In this document: positions 1-15,063 of the stretch, piece by piece
Layout: the number at the start of each line of letters is the position of its first letter
Numbering within the stretch: the first letter of the stretch is position 1
Assembly (NCBI RefSeq): GCF_004027225.2
Contig: NC_044277.2
Coordinates: 36,009,812-36,073,811, forward strand
Direction: 5' to 3'
DNA from: Strigops habroptila
Taxonomy: Eukaryota; Chordata; Aves; Psittaciformes; Psittacidae
DNA: 64,000 nucleotides
Position numbers and translations under genes: made by a program
Notes under the pieces: model-generated
What the model was told of the DNA's origin: nothing
Databases searched by the model: none
Seen by the model: only the letters and a program-made list of their open reading frames with translations

Positions 1-2480
1 GTAAATGCCGTACTTTGCTGATGTTTACTTGACTATGCATGGAGCACCGATTTCCCTTTTCCAGGTTTGTGTGTGTGCATGCTTCATATTGCCCAATGCT
101 CCAAAAGCCACCATTGTGCAGGGTCATTGAGCCTCTTTATTTCTAGAGATGGATATGGTGTTGGTAAACTTCTTTGAATTTAGTAGTAATGGCAAATGCC
201 TACGGTGAAAAGTGTGTGAAACAGAAGGCCTTTCTAGATCTGCACTAGTTGTAGTGTTCTGAGTATGTGATTCTTTCTCAAAATTTGATTATGTATCATT
301 GAAATGTATATAGTCATATATCATAACCCATTTATTTTCGGTCTTCTTTGAGGAACTATTTAAAAGATTTATCTGTAATGGAAGGTCCAGTGATGCTGGT
401 GGTGCTTCTTTTTCTTTTTTAAATTAAAGTAATGCCTGGATATTACTAAATCTGCTGCCTGGAATATAACATTGCATTAGGGTTGTGCAATCGACAGACT
501 AAGTAGAGATGATCAAAACTGATTGGAGAGGAAATACAAAATTAATCCAGTTGTAGGATTCTGCAAACCCAACAAACATGCACAGCGGAGTACTTTTATT
601 TCTTTGGAGCCAGATGGTTTGTCCTATTTTAAGCTGATAGATTCTTCATGCATTTCTTTTGGATGTCATTGGTTTTAACTGCCAGACAGTATCTACTGTT
701 AGAACTTTCCTTATTCCTGGATTATTTAAAGAGTATTTTTGGCACATTCGAATGATCATACTGTACACCAAGTTAATTTTTCCTTACACTTAGCTCATAC
801 GTGAAAAAAGTGTTTATATAATGAAAAAAACCCTCTAAAATGAACAGTTCTTTTTTCCTTCTTTTGACATGATGTTGACAGAAGTCGCTTTGATGTAGTT
901 TAGAGTCATGAATTTTCTATCTGTTCTGTTTTTCCTGGGGCTCCATCTATTCAGACATCCTGATCTGTCATTTTGCAACACTTTGTGACGTGCTTGACAG
1001 ATAGCGGTTTTGACAAGTGCTGGACATCAGCAGCAATTCAGAATAAGCAGTGTATATTTCTCCAGGTAAAGTGACAAAATGTCTAAAAGCGTAAGAAGAA
1101 CTGTACAGTCTTCAATCACATTTAATGTTACAAAGCAAGACTTTTTCTGCTTTCTCCATTTGTTCTAGTAGTGTGCAGTGGCTCAGACTGGAGTATCTGC
1201 TGGAATTTTGGATTGAGAACTTTCGGTTTTCTTTTTGTATTTCCTAATGCATGACTCATTTCTCCAATCTGATTAAAAAATGAAAGGTCTTGCTGAGACT
1301 GAGATCCGGAAAAGTGCAGCACAACTAACGTTTCATGTAATAATAATTTTCAAGGTCTTCTAGTATTTGACATAAACAATATGTATGTGATGAATCATGT
1401 CTAGTTTCTTTTCTTTTTTTTGTTGCCTTTTTTTTTTTTTTTTTGTAATGCCATTTTGATTCTACAAGTAGGGTGTATAACTAAAATAATTTGGGAAAAT
1501 TACCATTATTGATTACTCATCCCATTTCCTATTCCACTTCCCAACTCCTTTCCTGATGGTGGTTTATGTTATATCACCCATAGGTACTCGTAGATTCTGT
1601 ATTTTTATTATGTAGTATATTGGAAATGTAAAACATTTCATATAATTATTTTGCATCTGTATTCACTCAAGAAACAGCTGTTGAAAGTTGAGGGGGATGC
1701 AAAATGGCACAGCCTGAAGATGTTCTTGTTCATTCAGCTAACTCTTTTTTGATGTGATACCTACTGGCAGGGTTGTGTGGTGAATTCAACTTCTTTGACA
1801 GCCATCAGCCCCACTGACCAGTAGTTTCAGTTTTTGTAGTTAGGGGAAAGATGAGAAAAAATATTTCCATAATTTAGGGGGTTTTTTTCAGCTGCTGGAT
1901 CGAAAGCCCCTGCCAACAGCTATCTAAATCAACACCATGCCAACATGTTCTGTAGTCCGAAGGTCACTCAAACATCTGGCCCCACAGTCTTGTTCTTTAA
2001 GGTTTGTCACTGGGCAGCATCTGTTTATAGATTCTTTCTCAACCTTTCTTTGATCACTTTGACAGCAAAAAGAAGCTTCTATCACCCTTGATGTGCTAAG
2101 ATAAAAATATCAGGAACATCGGACCGTTGTAAAGTTTGATGCAGTTTCATATAATACTATATCTACAATTTTAATTTCTCGTGTTTAATTTTTTTTTTCC
2201 TTGGCTGAGTTGGAGGGAATTACGTAGTACTTTCTGCTGCTGAGATTTAAAAAAAGTATTGTCAGAGCTGATATGTTCTGTGGGAATGTGAAAATGACTA
2301 CACTAAGCAGGTCTTGCCCAGCTGAGCTTGGTCAGCATTTAAAAAAAATGATAAGTTTGGAAAGTGAGCAGAGCCGGCATATTTCACTCTGGTCTATTTT
2401 GAGTAACGTGTTATCTAACTCTCTCTGTGCTCCTGTCCCGTGTACTCCTACAAAGAGTTACCTGTTTCATAAAGGTAATT

Positions 2481-2572
2481 TATGAATATATGTATTATAT
2501 ATGATATAATATATATGATATATGATATAATATATATGATATAATATATGATATAATAATATATGATCATAC
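2481..2572. repeat. AT-rich tandem repeat (ATATGATATA-type)
   Basis: About 90 bases consist of imperfect units of the type ATATGATATA and TATAATATAT, with almost no C or G except the G of each GATA. This is a simple satellite inside CYP7B1 intron 1. It is self-complementary and could form hairpins or unwind easily. No function can be assigned. Confidence 0.8.
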
Positions 2573-5500
2573 ATAATCATTTATGTATGATCCTCTGTCT
2601 TTAGATATTTCTCTTTTAAATAATAATGGGAAAAAAAATGGAAATACCATTGCTTCCCTGTTTCCCTTTACTTACTTATGAGTAACTTTTAGATCTACCA
2701 TTTGAGAACAATGAGGGAACTTCTTGCTTTATTCTAGACAATAATAAACAGGCTGTCTTCACCCTGGTCTTTTGCTTTAAAAAAAGATTTGGTAGTCTTT
2801 GACAGTGTTAGAATGATCATATTTATGAACATTACTGAAATGTAGTTTGTACCATGATGGAAAAGATCTCAGGTGACATGTTGTCTTAGGAGTCTTATAG
2901 TTCTATCCTCAGCAAAGACACTTTTTTTGAAGAAGTATGACCCAGGGGCATGCAGAAACTGTGATATGAATGCAGAAAATAATGTATATGTGGATTTAAT
3001 TTTTGTTTATGCACTTCCAGAGTTTGTGGCAAACACTGAAGACAGCCCTAGAGTCCTTTGTTACTCCATGGAGTCAGTTATTCAGGCCTGCTCATCTTCA
3101 GCAGACTGATCTCTGCATGAGAACTTAATTAAATGTACATCTAAAGTCCTTAGTCCTGTACATCTGCCATGCACAGTCACCTCAGTTCTGTAGTGGTGGT
3201 ATTACTGATATATATCCATCTGCTAGATAGAAATGAGCCACAAGCTTATTTCAGCTAGGCTATTGACAGCCAATAGATAGCTAAAACTTTTAACTATCAT
3301 CAGCCCAGTGTGAGAAAATCACCATATGTGAAAACCAAGAGCCGACACATCTTAGTTGGGCACTGTCTTGCTTGGTAAAATGATATGGGAATGCCTACGC
3401 CAAATGGCCCAAGTGAAGGGACTACAACCCCCCTGTTCTCTCAGGTGCCGTTATCCTGGCCATTGGGTGTATGAAGCAGTCTCTTTGTAAATACTAGTAG
3501 CGTAACAAGAAAGGGGCACCTGAGGAGTGAGGGGTAGTACTGTTGAAAATTCTGAGGGGCTTTAGTTGAAAATTATGTTTTCCCCAAGAATACAGCTAAA
3601 CCATGAAGAGTCTTAGCAGTAGAGAAGGTAAGTTTGTACCCAACAGAGGGGAGAGAAGAAAGGCAAGGGGCAGGTATGGCCTCCTTCCCCACCAAAACAC
3701 CCCGGCTCTGAGGGGCTCAGAGTGAAGAAGGAAGAACTTAATCCTTACTGAACCATGTCCAGTAACTTTGAGGGGCAAGATAACATGGACACTTGAAGAG
3801 ATTTCTAGTTGTATGACAGAGAGGAAAGGTCAATCTTCAGAGATATTTTCGGGAAGAAGTGGTAACATTTTGTTATAATCTAATATGCAAAGAAGGCCAA
3901 GCCTAAGACTGTAGATCTGAAATATACAGAGGGTAGGCGCTTCCATAGTAACTGTGAAAGAGATGTAGGCTTTGAATTTAAATTCCAGCTAGCACATTTA
4001 ATAGTGTATGAACTGTTTAGGATAGATTACTTCAGCGTAATTTTGCCCAGAATCTTGCTTTTTATTAGAGCAATGTTTTGAAATGGGTTGATTGCATGAT
4101 CCCACATCTTCTCTGTTCTCCAATCTCGTACTTGGTGTCATGATGTTTTCTTTGCAGTTTCTTTTTCTGTGTAATTTTTCAAGTCCACTTGGAAGTATGA
4201 TCCATACTCCTTTTTGTGTGCCTTACTGCTTTTAACTGTATATTGCTTAATCCCTGTCTTCTTGTCTTCCTCCCTTTAGCTCTCCTTTCTTTTGTAGCAA
4301 TATTTTTTCTATTCTCTTTGCCTACTCTAATAAAATCTCATCACTGAAGGGCTGAATTAGTGACATGTCATAGTCCCCTCCATTCATCTACGGACAACAT
4401 TTGACTCAGGAAATATCTAGCTGAAGGAGACAATATAAGAAAGCAAAGACTGTTGGGTGGGATTTTGCCCCATAATGTTTTTGTAGAACAGTCAGTATCA
4501 CCTGCAAGAATCAGAAGATTTCATTCTATTATTAGTGCTAACATCAAAAAGACATAGGCACTTTCTGAGAAAAGTAGAGCAGGTGTGGGCATCAGAAAAC
4601 TTGATGGACCTTCTGAGGTAAGTTGTGGAAAGTCCTTCTTGGAGGTGGTACAGGTTTGAGCAGCAGAAGGCTGCATGTTAGCATTAATTGCACTGAAAGA
4701 TCATACTACGTAGAACTGTTAGTCTTTCTTTATATAATTCACAAGCTCCTTACTTTTAAGTTTTAAAAGTGAACAAATATTCGCACAGAAACTCTCCAGG
4801 AGTACAAAGACCTGAAAGAAAGGAAAGAATCAGGTAAATCTTATTCTTTGTCTACAACTCGTACATGGTTAAACTTCAGTCAAAACTTTAACTGATGAAG
4901 TAACAAGCTAGATAGGAATGAGCTTACATGAAAAGTAACATTGAGAGCAGTGCAGTGAGCACACACATGAAGCAGTACAGTTTCCAGCACTACATCTGTG
5001 AGATAAGACCTCTGCTTCACTAGCTGCAAAAAAGCATATACCAGCTTGTGTGTTTTTATCTAGTATATTTCTTTCGCAAGTAGATTTTTGCGATGTATTA
5101 CTAAAGAATGAGCAAGCTTTTGGCCTAGGGGTATATCTGAATGAAGACTATGTATTCTCTTGAGTCTATTTCTGGCTGCCTTCCTCTCCTCCCCAAGTCA
5201 GAAACTGGATTTATTAACATTTTGTGTTTGTCATGTTATGTTTAAAGGTAAGAATGGTCAAGATGAGACTAATAGCTTCCCTACCTAGGTTTCATGTTAA
5301 CTCCAGGGCCAGCAGCAGGTGTGTGCCAGGAGGCGCATGGCAGGAGAAAGTTGCAAATGCACATGCCTTTTGCCTTGTCTAGTTTCTGTGAATCTGTGAC
5401 TCAGTTTATTTCTGGTCTGTGTGCAGTATTTTTCTAATTTTAGACTTTCCATCCATGGATTTTGCTAATTGTTCAATTGACATGTCAAGCTCTTAGTTTC

Positions 5501-5969
5501 TACAGTATTTTCCACTGACACCCTGCCAGGCTCTAGATAAAGGACAGGCCTTTGAAACCTATGAGATCTGGTCCAAGTTGATTAAGATTCTTTCCCTGGA
5601 GTTCAGCATTTTTATTTCTCTTGTTTTCTGCCTTCCTAGATCTTGGTTGACTCCCAAATATATTCCTTTTTTCTTTCAGCTTGATATTTCCCATTGTTTC
5701 ATTCTTGATCCTGTTCTCCTTTCTCCCTCTTCCCTTTCTTTCTTCCCTCTTCAGGAACTTATCTCAGGCAGCTCTGCCCAACTGGCTGGATGGGATGCGT
5801 CTGCTGTGCTCTCACACAATAGAGATGGGACCCACTAGCCAAGTGCTGGGTGTTTCGGATACATCATGGATGAAGGCAGTACAACCACCAAGAGTGCCTG
5901 TCCTCCGCCACAATGTTGAGCTTGGCAGAGAGGATGAGGATGTTCCACTGGCCAGAAAATTGGCAATTT

Positions 5970-6560
5970 AGTGGGATTATTAGCTCCATTTTCGAATCAA
6001 GAAGGGCTTCTAATAAAGAACACGGGCCTTTAATATGTCAGAGATGTCTTTAAAACAAGGTGCTGACATTGCTCATTGTCTGGGAGCACAATTGGCTTAA
6101 AGCCCCTAGGAAGACATCCCTGACTCACTGCCTGCAAAGCACGGTTGAACTGATGGCTGGTGTTTGTTTTCTGTGATGAAACTTCCCAGAGATGATATTG
6201 AAGGCTGAAGAGCCTTTCCAAGGCAGACTGGAATAATTTATGTAAACAAATAAGTGGCCTGAATGCTGTACAAACCAGCATATTACAGAGGCTATAAGTA
6301 TTTTGCCACATTTCTTGCGCAAACAACCAGACTCATAACCATTTATGCCACCTGTAATTAAAAATGAGATAATCCCTGCAATTTGAGAAAGTCTTATGTT
6401 ATTAATATCCATTTCCTAGTTGCTTGCTGCAGTGAAGGATAATTGATTGTAAAGACATTTTAGAAGCAATGCAATAATCTTCTCTAAGCAAAAGCAAATG
6501 TTTAAAAAGTAAGGAAATTGATAATGCAATTAATTATGTGGGTATTACAATAATCTAACC
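5970..6560. promoter_or_regulatory. Candidate conserved noncoding element in intron 1
   Basis: This block has high sequence complexity, moderate AT content and many homeodomain-type words (TAATTA, ATTATTAGC, TTAATAT, TAATTG) without an open reading frame of recognisable family. That texture is typical of developmental enhancers near neural transcription factor genes. Only base composition and motif density support the call. An alignment of other birds and mammals would decide it. Confidence 0.25.
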
Positions 6561-9500
6561 TCGTTGGTAGAAAGTTGGTGCCTAGGGACAGTATTATCCA
6601 CACATTAAATTGAAATGAACAATAACCTTCTCTTTATCATTGCAGTCTAGGAAATGGCAGATGTAACATAGCTGCAGCCTTATGGAGTTGCTTAGGTTGA
6701 AATTTCAGAGCAGTTCTTGAAGACACAGACCTGTTTTTCATCAGTAGATATTCACAGGTCTGTCTCTAATATCCTAAAAGGATGTTTCAGCTAGAGATTT
6801 TAAGACTTACCCTAAATGTATTCATAGGCTTTATATTGTAACAATTCTTCCAAATTTCACAGGTGGATTTGTAACTAGATGATGGGTTATGAGGCTGTGT
6901 CCACCTCCTTACCAGCTTTAACCTGTATTGTAAATACATTTAACTCAACAAGGAAACATTCATTGAACATGGATTTTTATTAATTGTAAACACTGTATTT
7001 CAAAATTAGCCATATTATTTCCAAAACAAACCTTAGTGAAGGAAACAATAAACATAAACAATTACTTTTTTAAATGCTAATTTACAAGAAAATAAATAGA
7101 AGATATTGTTGATAGCAGATACAGAAAACAATACACCTTTATTGCAAGCTGTTGTGCTGAACATTTTCTTGAAGGACTGTAAACTCTTAACCAATTGGGT
7201 ATATTGTTATAATTTACCTACAATATTTTGCTAATATTACAGATGGCAGTAGAAGCTCAAGATTAAATTACTTTTCTGGTAGTCAGACTTCAACAGGTTG
7301 CTATACGACAATAGCGTAACAAGAAAATGAGCATTTAAAGTCTTATCAGTTGTAAAAGTAAAATGATAATGCACAAGTAGGTAAAATACAGCACTGATAG
7401 TAAGGAAAATGGCAGGAACTGAATTAGCTCTGTATAAGTGTCTGTGATAATGTGTATGTTTTTGTATATGATGTGAATGTATACTTTGTTGTTCATTTTG
7501 AAGGGAGAGAGGTCAATATGAGCTTTATTAGTAAAAATGAAGAAACAATGTATCTGTAGTAAGTAGTAGGAAAAAGTTTGCCTGAAATAGAGGGGTAAAA
7601 GGAAGTGTTTATGTTTGATGTGTTGCTTGTTGATTTATTTGTAGGTATATATACATAGACATGTATTTCTCTAATCTTAAGTAGTCTTTATAGCAAACCA
7701 TGAAGTGTCTGCTGTGTGATTCTCTTTAACATGGAGAATCAAGTAAAGAGTATGATGTGCCAGGCGGTGCCCTGTTGTTGGGATGCAGAGCAGCAAAGGT
7801 TCCGAAGGCAACATGTAGGAGTGGAGATTTGTGAAATAGTTGCTCTCCAAGAACTTTGCTGTGTGAGTTTTGAACTTGAGATCTGATTTCTGCTGCCTTC
7901 CATCTGACTTCAGGGTGAGGCACACACAGTATCTCCTGGGCTCTGCCTCTACCTAGGGGAAACCTGGACTTGCAGGAGCTTCTTGTGGGTTTCAGCAGGT
8001 ATTTGTCAAGAGAACTTGTGATTCTTCTTGTTACAGTTGAAATGGGGCCCAAACACTTGTTCTTACTTGCTTTCTATGGTCTGTATGTGGTCTGGCCCTG
8101 GGCTTGCGTCAAGGTGGCTTGAGATAGCAAAACTCTAGCAAGACTTGGCACTGTGAGCGGAGTGCCTGTTTCACACAGTACTGTCCATCAGGTCAATAAC
8201 AAGGTCATCACCTGCGGCAGGCAGTTTAGAGGTAGCTACATTTCAGTTCTATTTCCTTATAAACACACTTACAGCATGAACTCTTGAAGCTATCCAAGTC
8301 TCAAAGCATATGAAAATAAAACTGAATCAAACAAAATAGAAAATCCCCAAAACCACCAACAACAAAAAAATTCCACCTTTGGACATTTAGGTCCATAATT
8401 CATAAAAAGCTGCACAGTTCATTCTGCAGTGTGGTTTGAATTGTTTGCTTGTGTTCTGCAGGGTTTGGAGACATACATTGCTGAGTGCTTAAATTTGTTG
8501 CTGGCATGTTAAGACCATGATACTCTAATGTACGTGTCCTGAATTATATAATACTACTGAGCACCCTTCGTAATTTTCTGAATGCTGTGAGTCATTCAGC
8601 TTCTGGGCATTAGTTAAGTTGTTACGTAGATGATTTCCCTCATAATCGTAGACAGTTTTGCTGCTTCATTTTTCTCTTTTTTCTTTGGCAAACAGGATTG
8701 TTTCGCTAGTGGTAATAGTGTTGCCTGTTGCTATTGCGAGTTTAGCCAGCCGTGAAGATGCTCTTAGGTTTGTTATTGCCCTGCACTTAGTTATGAAATG
8801 CAGCCTATTAATTATTTCACTAAAATGTAGCCACTGGGCCCGATCCTGGGAGATATTCCACTTTCTCCTGCTGCTTTACATTTCCATTCATCTTAATGGC
8901 AGTTCAGGCTGTTTCTTTACATTTATGTGTAATTTCCCTTGGCTGTCACTGCCTCTTCTTTCTAGATACTTCCGCTGATATTTTCCACTATTGATTAAAT
9001 TCAGATTTCCGCTTGGAAGCTGTCATTGTAACTTCTGATCTCTTATTTCCCCCTCAATGCTACGGTTGAACATTTTGATGCACAGGGTTGGAGGTCAGGA
9101 GTACAACACTTCTTATTCGCCATGGAGCAGCTTTCCAGAATAATACCCATCTTCAAGCATTAAAACATTTGACCCGTAACCCACCTTGGTGGCTGCATTT
9201 GACATAATAGCTCCATTTTGATTTTTTTTTCCTTTGGCTCTGATAGGTATTGCAGTGGACTTGTTGGGAAGTTAATAGCTATCATGACAATTTTTATTTT
9301 CCAAATGAAACAATGCCCCCTGGTGCTCTAGGATTCGAGAGGTCTGATTTTACAGTCAAAATAAAAATAAAACCAAATAAAATCTTTTCAGACAGATACT
9401 TCTTGTCCCTAAATCTGCCAGCTACCACTCAAATGCTGTCACTGTCACTCACAGGAGATGGGGAAAAACACTGTCATCACTGAGTAACAAAGAGAAGTCA

Positions 9501-12500
9501 CAAGGAGAGTAACAGGGAATAAAAGCACACTTGAGAAGAGATACACATCAGTTAGGCAGGGTAAAAGCAAATTACAGAAGAGAAAAATAAAATGTAAGGG
9601 TCAAGACAAGAAACAGTCTAATGAAAGGAACAGCCAGAGAAAAGTAAAATTAAAACTATCTGCTTAATGAAATGTAAAATCTAGATAGTGGTAGAGAAGA
9701 AGCAATAATATTAAAAGATTGAAGTACTTTTTTTATAAAAAGATTGAATATAATAAAGGTATTACAGAAGAAAAGGACAAAGAGGGTAACTGAAAAATAC
9801 GCAATCAAGAGCATTAAATTAAAATGGCAAATCTAAGATGGAAGAGAATATAGAAGGTGTATATTAAGTACATGAATACTACAGAAAATAGTAGAATAAA
9901 TGTGATTTGATATTTTCTGTGCACTAACAGATTATCAATGCAGAAATTTAAACTTCAGAGTGGAAAGCTGATATCAGCAAAGCTGATAAGCAGTGAAATG
10001 AAACAGTTGATCTCTCTTCAGTTTAGCCTGTCACTAGCATTTGCTTCTTTAAAAATTAAGATGCTGAATTAAAAAATTATTCCTGATGGGCACAGCATAC
10101 ATGTGAACCATGAGAACATCACTTGTCCTGTTTGCAGACAGCAAACTTGATTGCAGCATGCCTTCTCACAGCCTTGCAGCCTCAGCTTTTGAAGACCCAT
10201 CAATAGAGCAGAGACTGCCGTGAATCTCTGATGGAGCATGGGGCTGTGAACGCTACCAGAGCTATCTGTAACATCAAAAGAGATAGCAAAAATGAAGGCA
10301 GAAGAAAGGCAAAGGAAACCACCCCATTGCTGCAGCTGCAAGACGTGTAAACAACCACGCTCTCAGGGTTTTTTTCAGTCACAGGCAAAGATAAAATAGC
10401 ACAGCTCAGAAGCAGGGATGTCTGAAAATGGCTTGAAGGTGGCTTTCTGTTCCCACAGTCCTGGAGCAGCAATGAGTCAGTCAAGTCCCTCACTATAAGG
10501 TAGCATAGCCTAAAGGCTGCTGTAAATCATTCTGGCTGCCAGTGACCCTGCAACAGCAGAGAGGGGTTGCTGGGACATAGCAAAGTCTTGGCTGTACTTC
10601 TTTTCTTCTGGCCACGTCCTCTAGCTCAGCCAGAGGAGTTGTTGGGAGGGGTGTGAGGGGGAATCAGGGGAGAAGAAGAAAAGGGAAAGCATAAAAATGG
10701 CCATGATGCCTGTTCAGCTGGAAGACCCCCACTTCTGCTGTGGCTGGCAAAGATCCAGCAGCTGACTGTGGTGGGAACCAATCCCAACACATGCAAGAGA
10801 AGTTCTGTGGCAGGGCAATGGCCAGAGGCATTGGTAGGGTTTGTTTTCAATAATCTGCTTTTCAAAGGAATTTTTTGAGAGTTCTTCAGATTGTATAGAG
10901 TTTCCTTTTCCTGAGAATCTCATCATGATGGTGACTGGTTTGTAGCTCCTCTTGGCAGGAGTTCATGTTCTGTGACCACTGTGGTCACTTTTGTTGGTGT
11001 ACCAATGTTAATCAGATATTATCCCGTACCCAGTATCATTTGGCCTAGCAATAGCAATATTTAAATTAATGCTGTGATGTGGATTTATACCATTGAGTCT
11101 AAGTCATGATTTTAATTTGGTTTTTATTTACCTACTCTTATAATCTAAATGCATATACCAGATCAGGAGGAAAGCATGAGCTGCAATTTGATTTTTTCCT
11201 GTCTTCTTCAAAAAGGAAAATTCGAAAGAATATAGATACCAAATATCAGCAATAATTTTCTGTTCAGTAATCCTAGCTCCAGATATTTACATTTTGGATT
11301 TGGATGATTTGATGCTATTGTCAGTCACCTCTGAGGTGACCCTGTATGTGATGGAAGCTGCAGGTAAGAGTGTGATGTGTTTCCAAACTGTAAATGTCCC
11401 AATCTTGCTACTTCAGTGTGAGCAAAATGTGTGCAGCTTAGAAGAAGATGATGATGCTTTCCAAGCCAAAGGGCATACGTTCTGAAACCTTCCCTTTCTC
11501 CCATTAAGCAGGGAACAGCCTAACCTTACTAGTGGGTAGCCATCAGAATTGGAATTCTATAGAACTGATTAGTAATGACAGGTAACTGAGCAGGCTGCTA
11601 GAGGAGATCCCGTGGCACAGGAAAAGTTATTATCCCTTTTAATAATTTCTTACAAGCAGTTCCCAAAATTTCATTTTCAGTCAGCTGGGTATTCTGTAAT
11701 GTGCAACAAAAGTAGAGTGATTTTTTGAAGTACTGAGCAAGACCATGGGTCTTACAAATAGTAGATATCTCCTATCTTGCATATCTCTGCAGTTATGCAG
11801 AGACATATGCATAACCTGCATATCCAGTGCAAAGGATATAGTTTATACTTCCAGATCTATTTTAATGAAAGTGTAAGGAGGTATCTTCCCCACTGACTAA
11901 ACCTCCGTGAAGGCAGAGATAGAAGGACACAGGCATTCAGCCACTTGCCGTCTCTAGTTGCCTGTGCAAGAGGATACGATCCCTTGATACAATCCATGGT
12001 AGAGGAATGGTAGTTTGTAACCACAGGTGCTTGTGAGGGAGCACAGATGCTGTAATCCAGAATTAAATTTAGTGCTATTGATACTGTAGCTTGTAATGTC
12101 TTGGCTTTTTCTGATCACTTAGAACAGAAGTTTTTAAAGGAAAAAAAAAAGAAAGATGTATGTGTTCGTTGGATGTATGTTAACGCTGGTTGACACTGTC
12201 AGCAGCTGAGGACTTGATCTTCAGGGTGTAAATTCATTTAGCTCAGATGATGCCAGGAGAGCTGTGTCTGCAGTACTTTAATCTCTGTCTTGAGGACACC
12301 CAGTACCATCGGTAGGAACCTCTTACACAGGATCAGTAGAGTTCCTTGGAGAGGATTCAGGGCTTTCCTGACAGGAGCTTCAGCACCAGCAGTGGTCCTG
12401 AAGATCTGGTGCTGCCAGAAAAGATGCATAATCTCTGTCTGTTGCCTTTAATCACAACTGAGGAGAAAACTGTTTCATTTTATCTTCAAGTCTTAAAACT

Positions 12501-14934
12501 GCTAACATCCCAAAATATTGAAGTTCATCTGATTCTACAGGATTTGCCTGCTGCTGTCTTCTCCCTGGCCTTTTTAGGTAGCACAGATTGCAGCTATTAA
12601 TGCTGGCATGTGGGAGATTGTTTCAGAGTCTTACCTGTGTCCATGCAAATACAAAGATCTTCCTGCAATTTCGTCCCATCCACAGTATTATCTTAAAAAT
12701 ACCTACTGGCTACCAGGTTGACCAGTCATTGCAGCTAGTTCTAGTTCACAAAATAGAGGAATGTTTATGGTAGCTTGGGGGAAGTGGTGAAAACTGGGTA
12801 TTCACTGCACTCCCAATTAATGCATAAGGCAGTAATGGAGAATGCTTCCAGATGTATTCCTTTGCATGGGAGAATCCGCTGAGCAGGTATCTTTCATTTA
12901 GCAGCAGGATGGAGCCGAAATCATGACTTGACATGCAAGCATTTTGGATTAATAGCTTAATTTTTCCTTGAGGATTAATGGCTTAGTCTGTCATTTATTT
13001 GTTTGAGATATTTTATGATCTGATGATTTCTCCTCACATATTTTAGTCAGGTATTTTATGTATCATTGTTGCTTTATGTTTTCTATTACTGGAAATTAAT
13101 TTCTCACACAGTATCTTCATTTCATTATATAATAAAATCACATGTGCATTTTGCATGAATAGAAAGAATCTGGTTTAATTTAGCCATTATATAGTTTGCT
13201 ATCTTGGGTTTTCCAGTTAAAATTCCCAAGTTTTTTGTTTTTGCATAACAATAGTCATATTCACTGCTTCTTACATTATAATAAAAGCACTCAGATGTCA
13301 GTTCATAGATTGACATAATCAGCTTTTTCTCTTAATTAGAAAAGAGAATAAAGCTGTTTAGGGTTGTCAATAAAATGACAGTAGTATCATTAACAGAAGG
13401 CTGCATTGGATGAGAACAGTGCAAATGCTTGGAATTGGAATGTTAAAATTTTTTACTGATAACCTTTCATTTCTAATTTTCGTTTCCTTATGATTTTTTT
13501 TTTTAATAGAAAAATAATAAAGCCAAAGGTACATAATACAGCATATAAATGGAACAATTACTGGTGATGGAGAACATAAACGCCTTCTGTAAAGACTCAA
13601 GTTTATACCAAAGTAGAGCTACAGCTAGGAAAAACTGTTACTCAGGGTTCCTGCCTGCTCTCAAAGCAAAATTCAACATGGCCAATGCACCCTTTGACGC
13701 ACTCCTCGTCATTCCTATAATGTCACCAGTTGTTCATGAACAGTGGGACAGCTTGTAGATCTTTTAATATGAAATTCCAGACACACCCCAGACCTGACTT
13801 CTCAGAGCAGCACACGACAGGAAATCTTTTCATAGTTAGTCTGAATAGTCAAGCTACTACCATTGACTTTAGTGAGTCCATATTTTGCACATTTCTCCAT
13901 CAGTTTATGATGCTGTTGATATCCACCTTTTGGTATAATGGAAGTCCCTTGTACTTGTAGGACACTGGCTTTCAGCTGGAACAAATAAAAATTGCTGAAT
14001 CTGACTGAATTTGAAATATTCAAATACTGGGACAATGGGAAGTACATGCTTCAGGATTCAGACATACAGATGGAAATAACATTGCAACCTGCATCTATGA
14101 GTTATCTGAGGTGGCTTATCCCAGCAGGGTCTGGGCATTCACAAGACTCAGAATCTCATATCGACTTCAGTGGCAACCTCACTTAGTGGATTTTCAGACT
14201 TTCTACGTATCCAACTGTCTTCTGACAAGCAATATTAAGGTCCTTCTAGGAAGAAATCTGGGCTGCTTTGTCTTTTCAGCATTAGTCATATGACAAAATT
14301 TGAGGTGCAAATCAGCTAGCTGGCAGATCAAGTAGCCAGTCACCTGAGAGACACCCTTGAGTGTATTCTAAAACACCCACACCTGTGGCTTTCTGTACGA
14401 GATGTACAGATGACTGTACAGCCAGTCTCGGAGGTATTTCAGCAAGGAGAACGATTAATGGGTGAGCCACTTGGCCATAGTCCCAAGTTCGTATTCATTC
14501 CTATGCAGTACTGTTAACACAGATGAGGTGTCCTAGACCTTTGTCGCTTTCTCTGACTGCATCCACTTTCTTTTCATTAGAACCTGTAAAGCTCATTATC
14601 TCTCCAATAGAAATGTTTTACACCTTTAAGATTTCATGAAGCTTTGATGCTTCCATGAAGTTTATGTTCTGTATATAGACAGCTGCCTCATCTGCTGTTT
14701 AGGATTCAGCATTTAATTCTGTTGGGCTTCAAAACAAGTGTAATAGTGCTCAGTTGGAATAGCTGGTTGGAAAATCTTGAACATTTATTTAATAAAATTT
14801 CTAATTTTCAAATTCAAACCTGTTTCTTGATGGAAAATGGAAATTACTGTTGCCAGCACGAGGGAGTTTAGATCTATCCTATACCCTTGAACCAAAGTTG
14901 GAAATTACTCAGTTGCCGAGGCTCCAGTAGCTCC

Positions 14935-14961
14935 AGTGCTCCAGATTGGCACTGGAGCACT
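14935..14961. repeat. 10-bp perfect inverted repeat, 7-base loop
   Basis: AGTGCTCCAG at 14935-14944 is followed after seven bases by its reverse complement CTGGAGCACT at 14952-14961. It sits at the approximate 5' edge of the CR1 copy, so it may be part of that element or mark its border. Confidence 0.7.
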
Positions 14962-15063
14962 CCAGTGCGGTGCTCAGTGGGGTTTCCTGAACCAGGGGAG
15001 CCCAGAGAACTGGCAGGAGCCTGTGGCTCTCATCACAGTGGCTGATGGAACCTGGGCAGGCAA

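Noticed and set aside
8658..8978. Hydrophobic plus-strand frame as a possible CYP7B1 exon 1
   Set aside because: It does not resemble the short anchor plus basic stretch of CYP7B1 and has no donor in the phase needed for exon 2.
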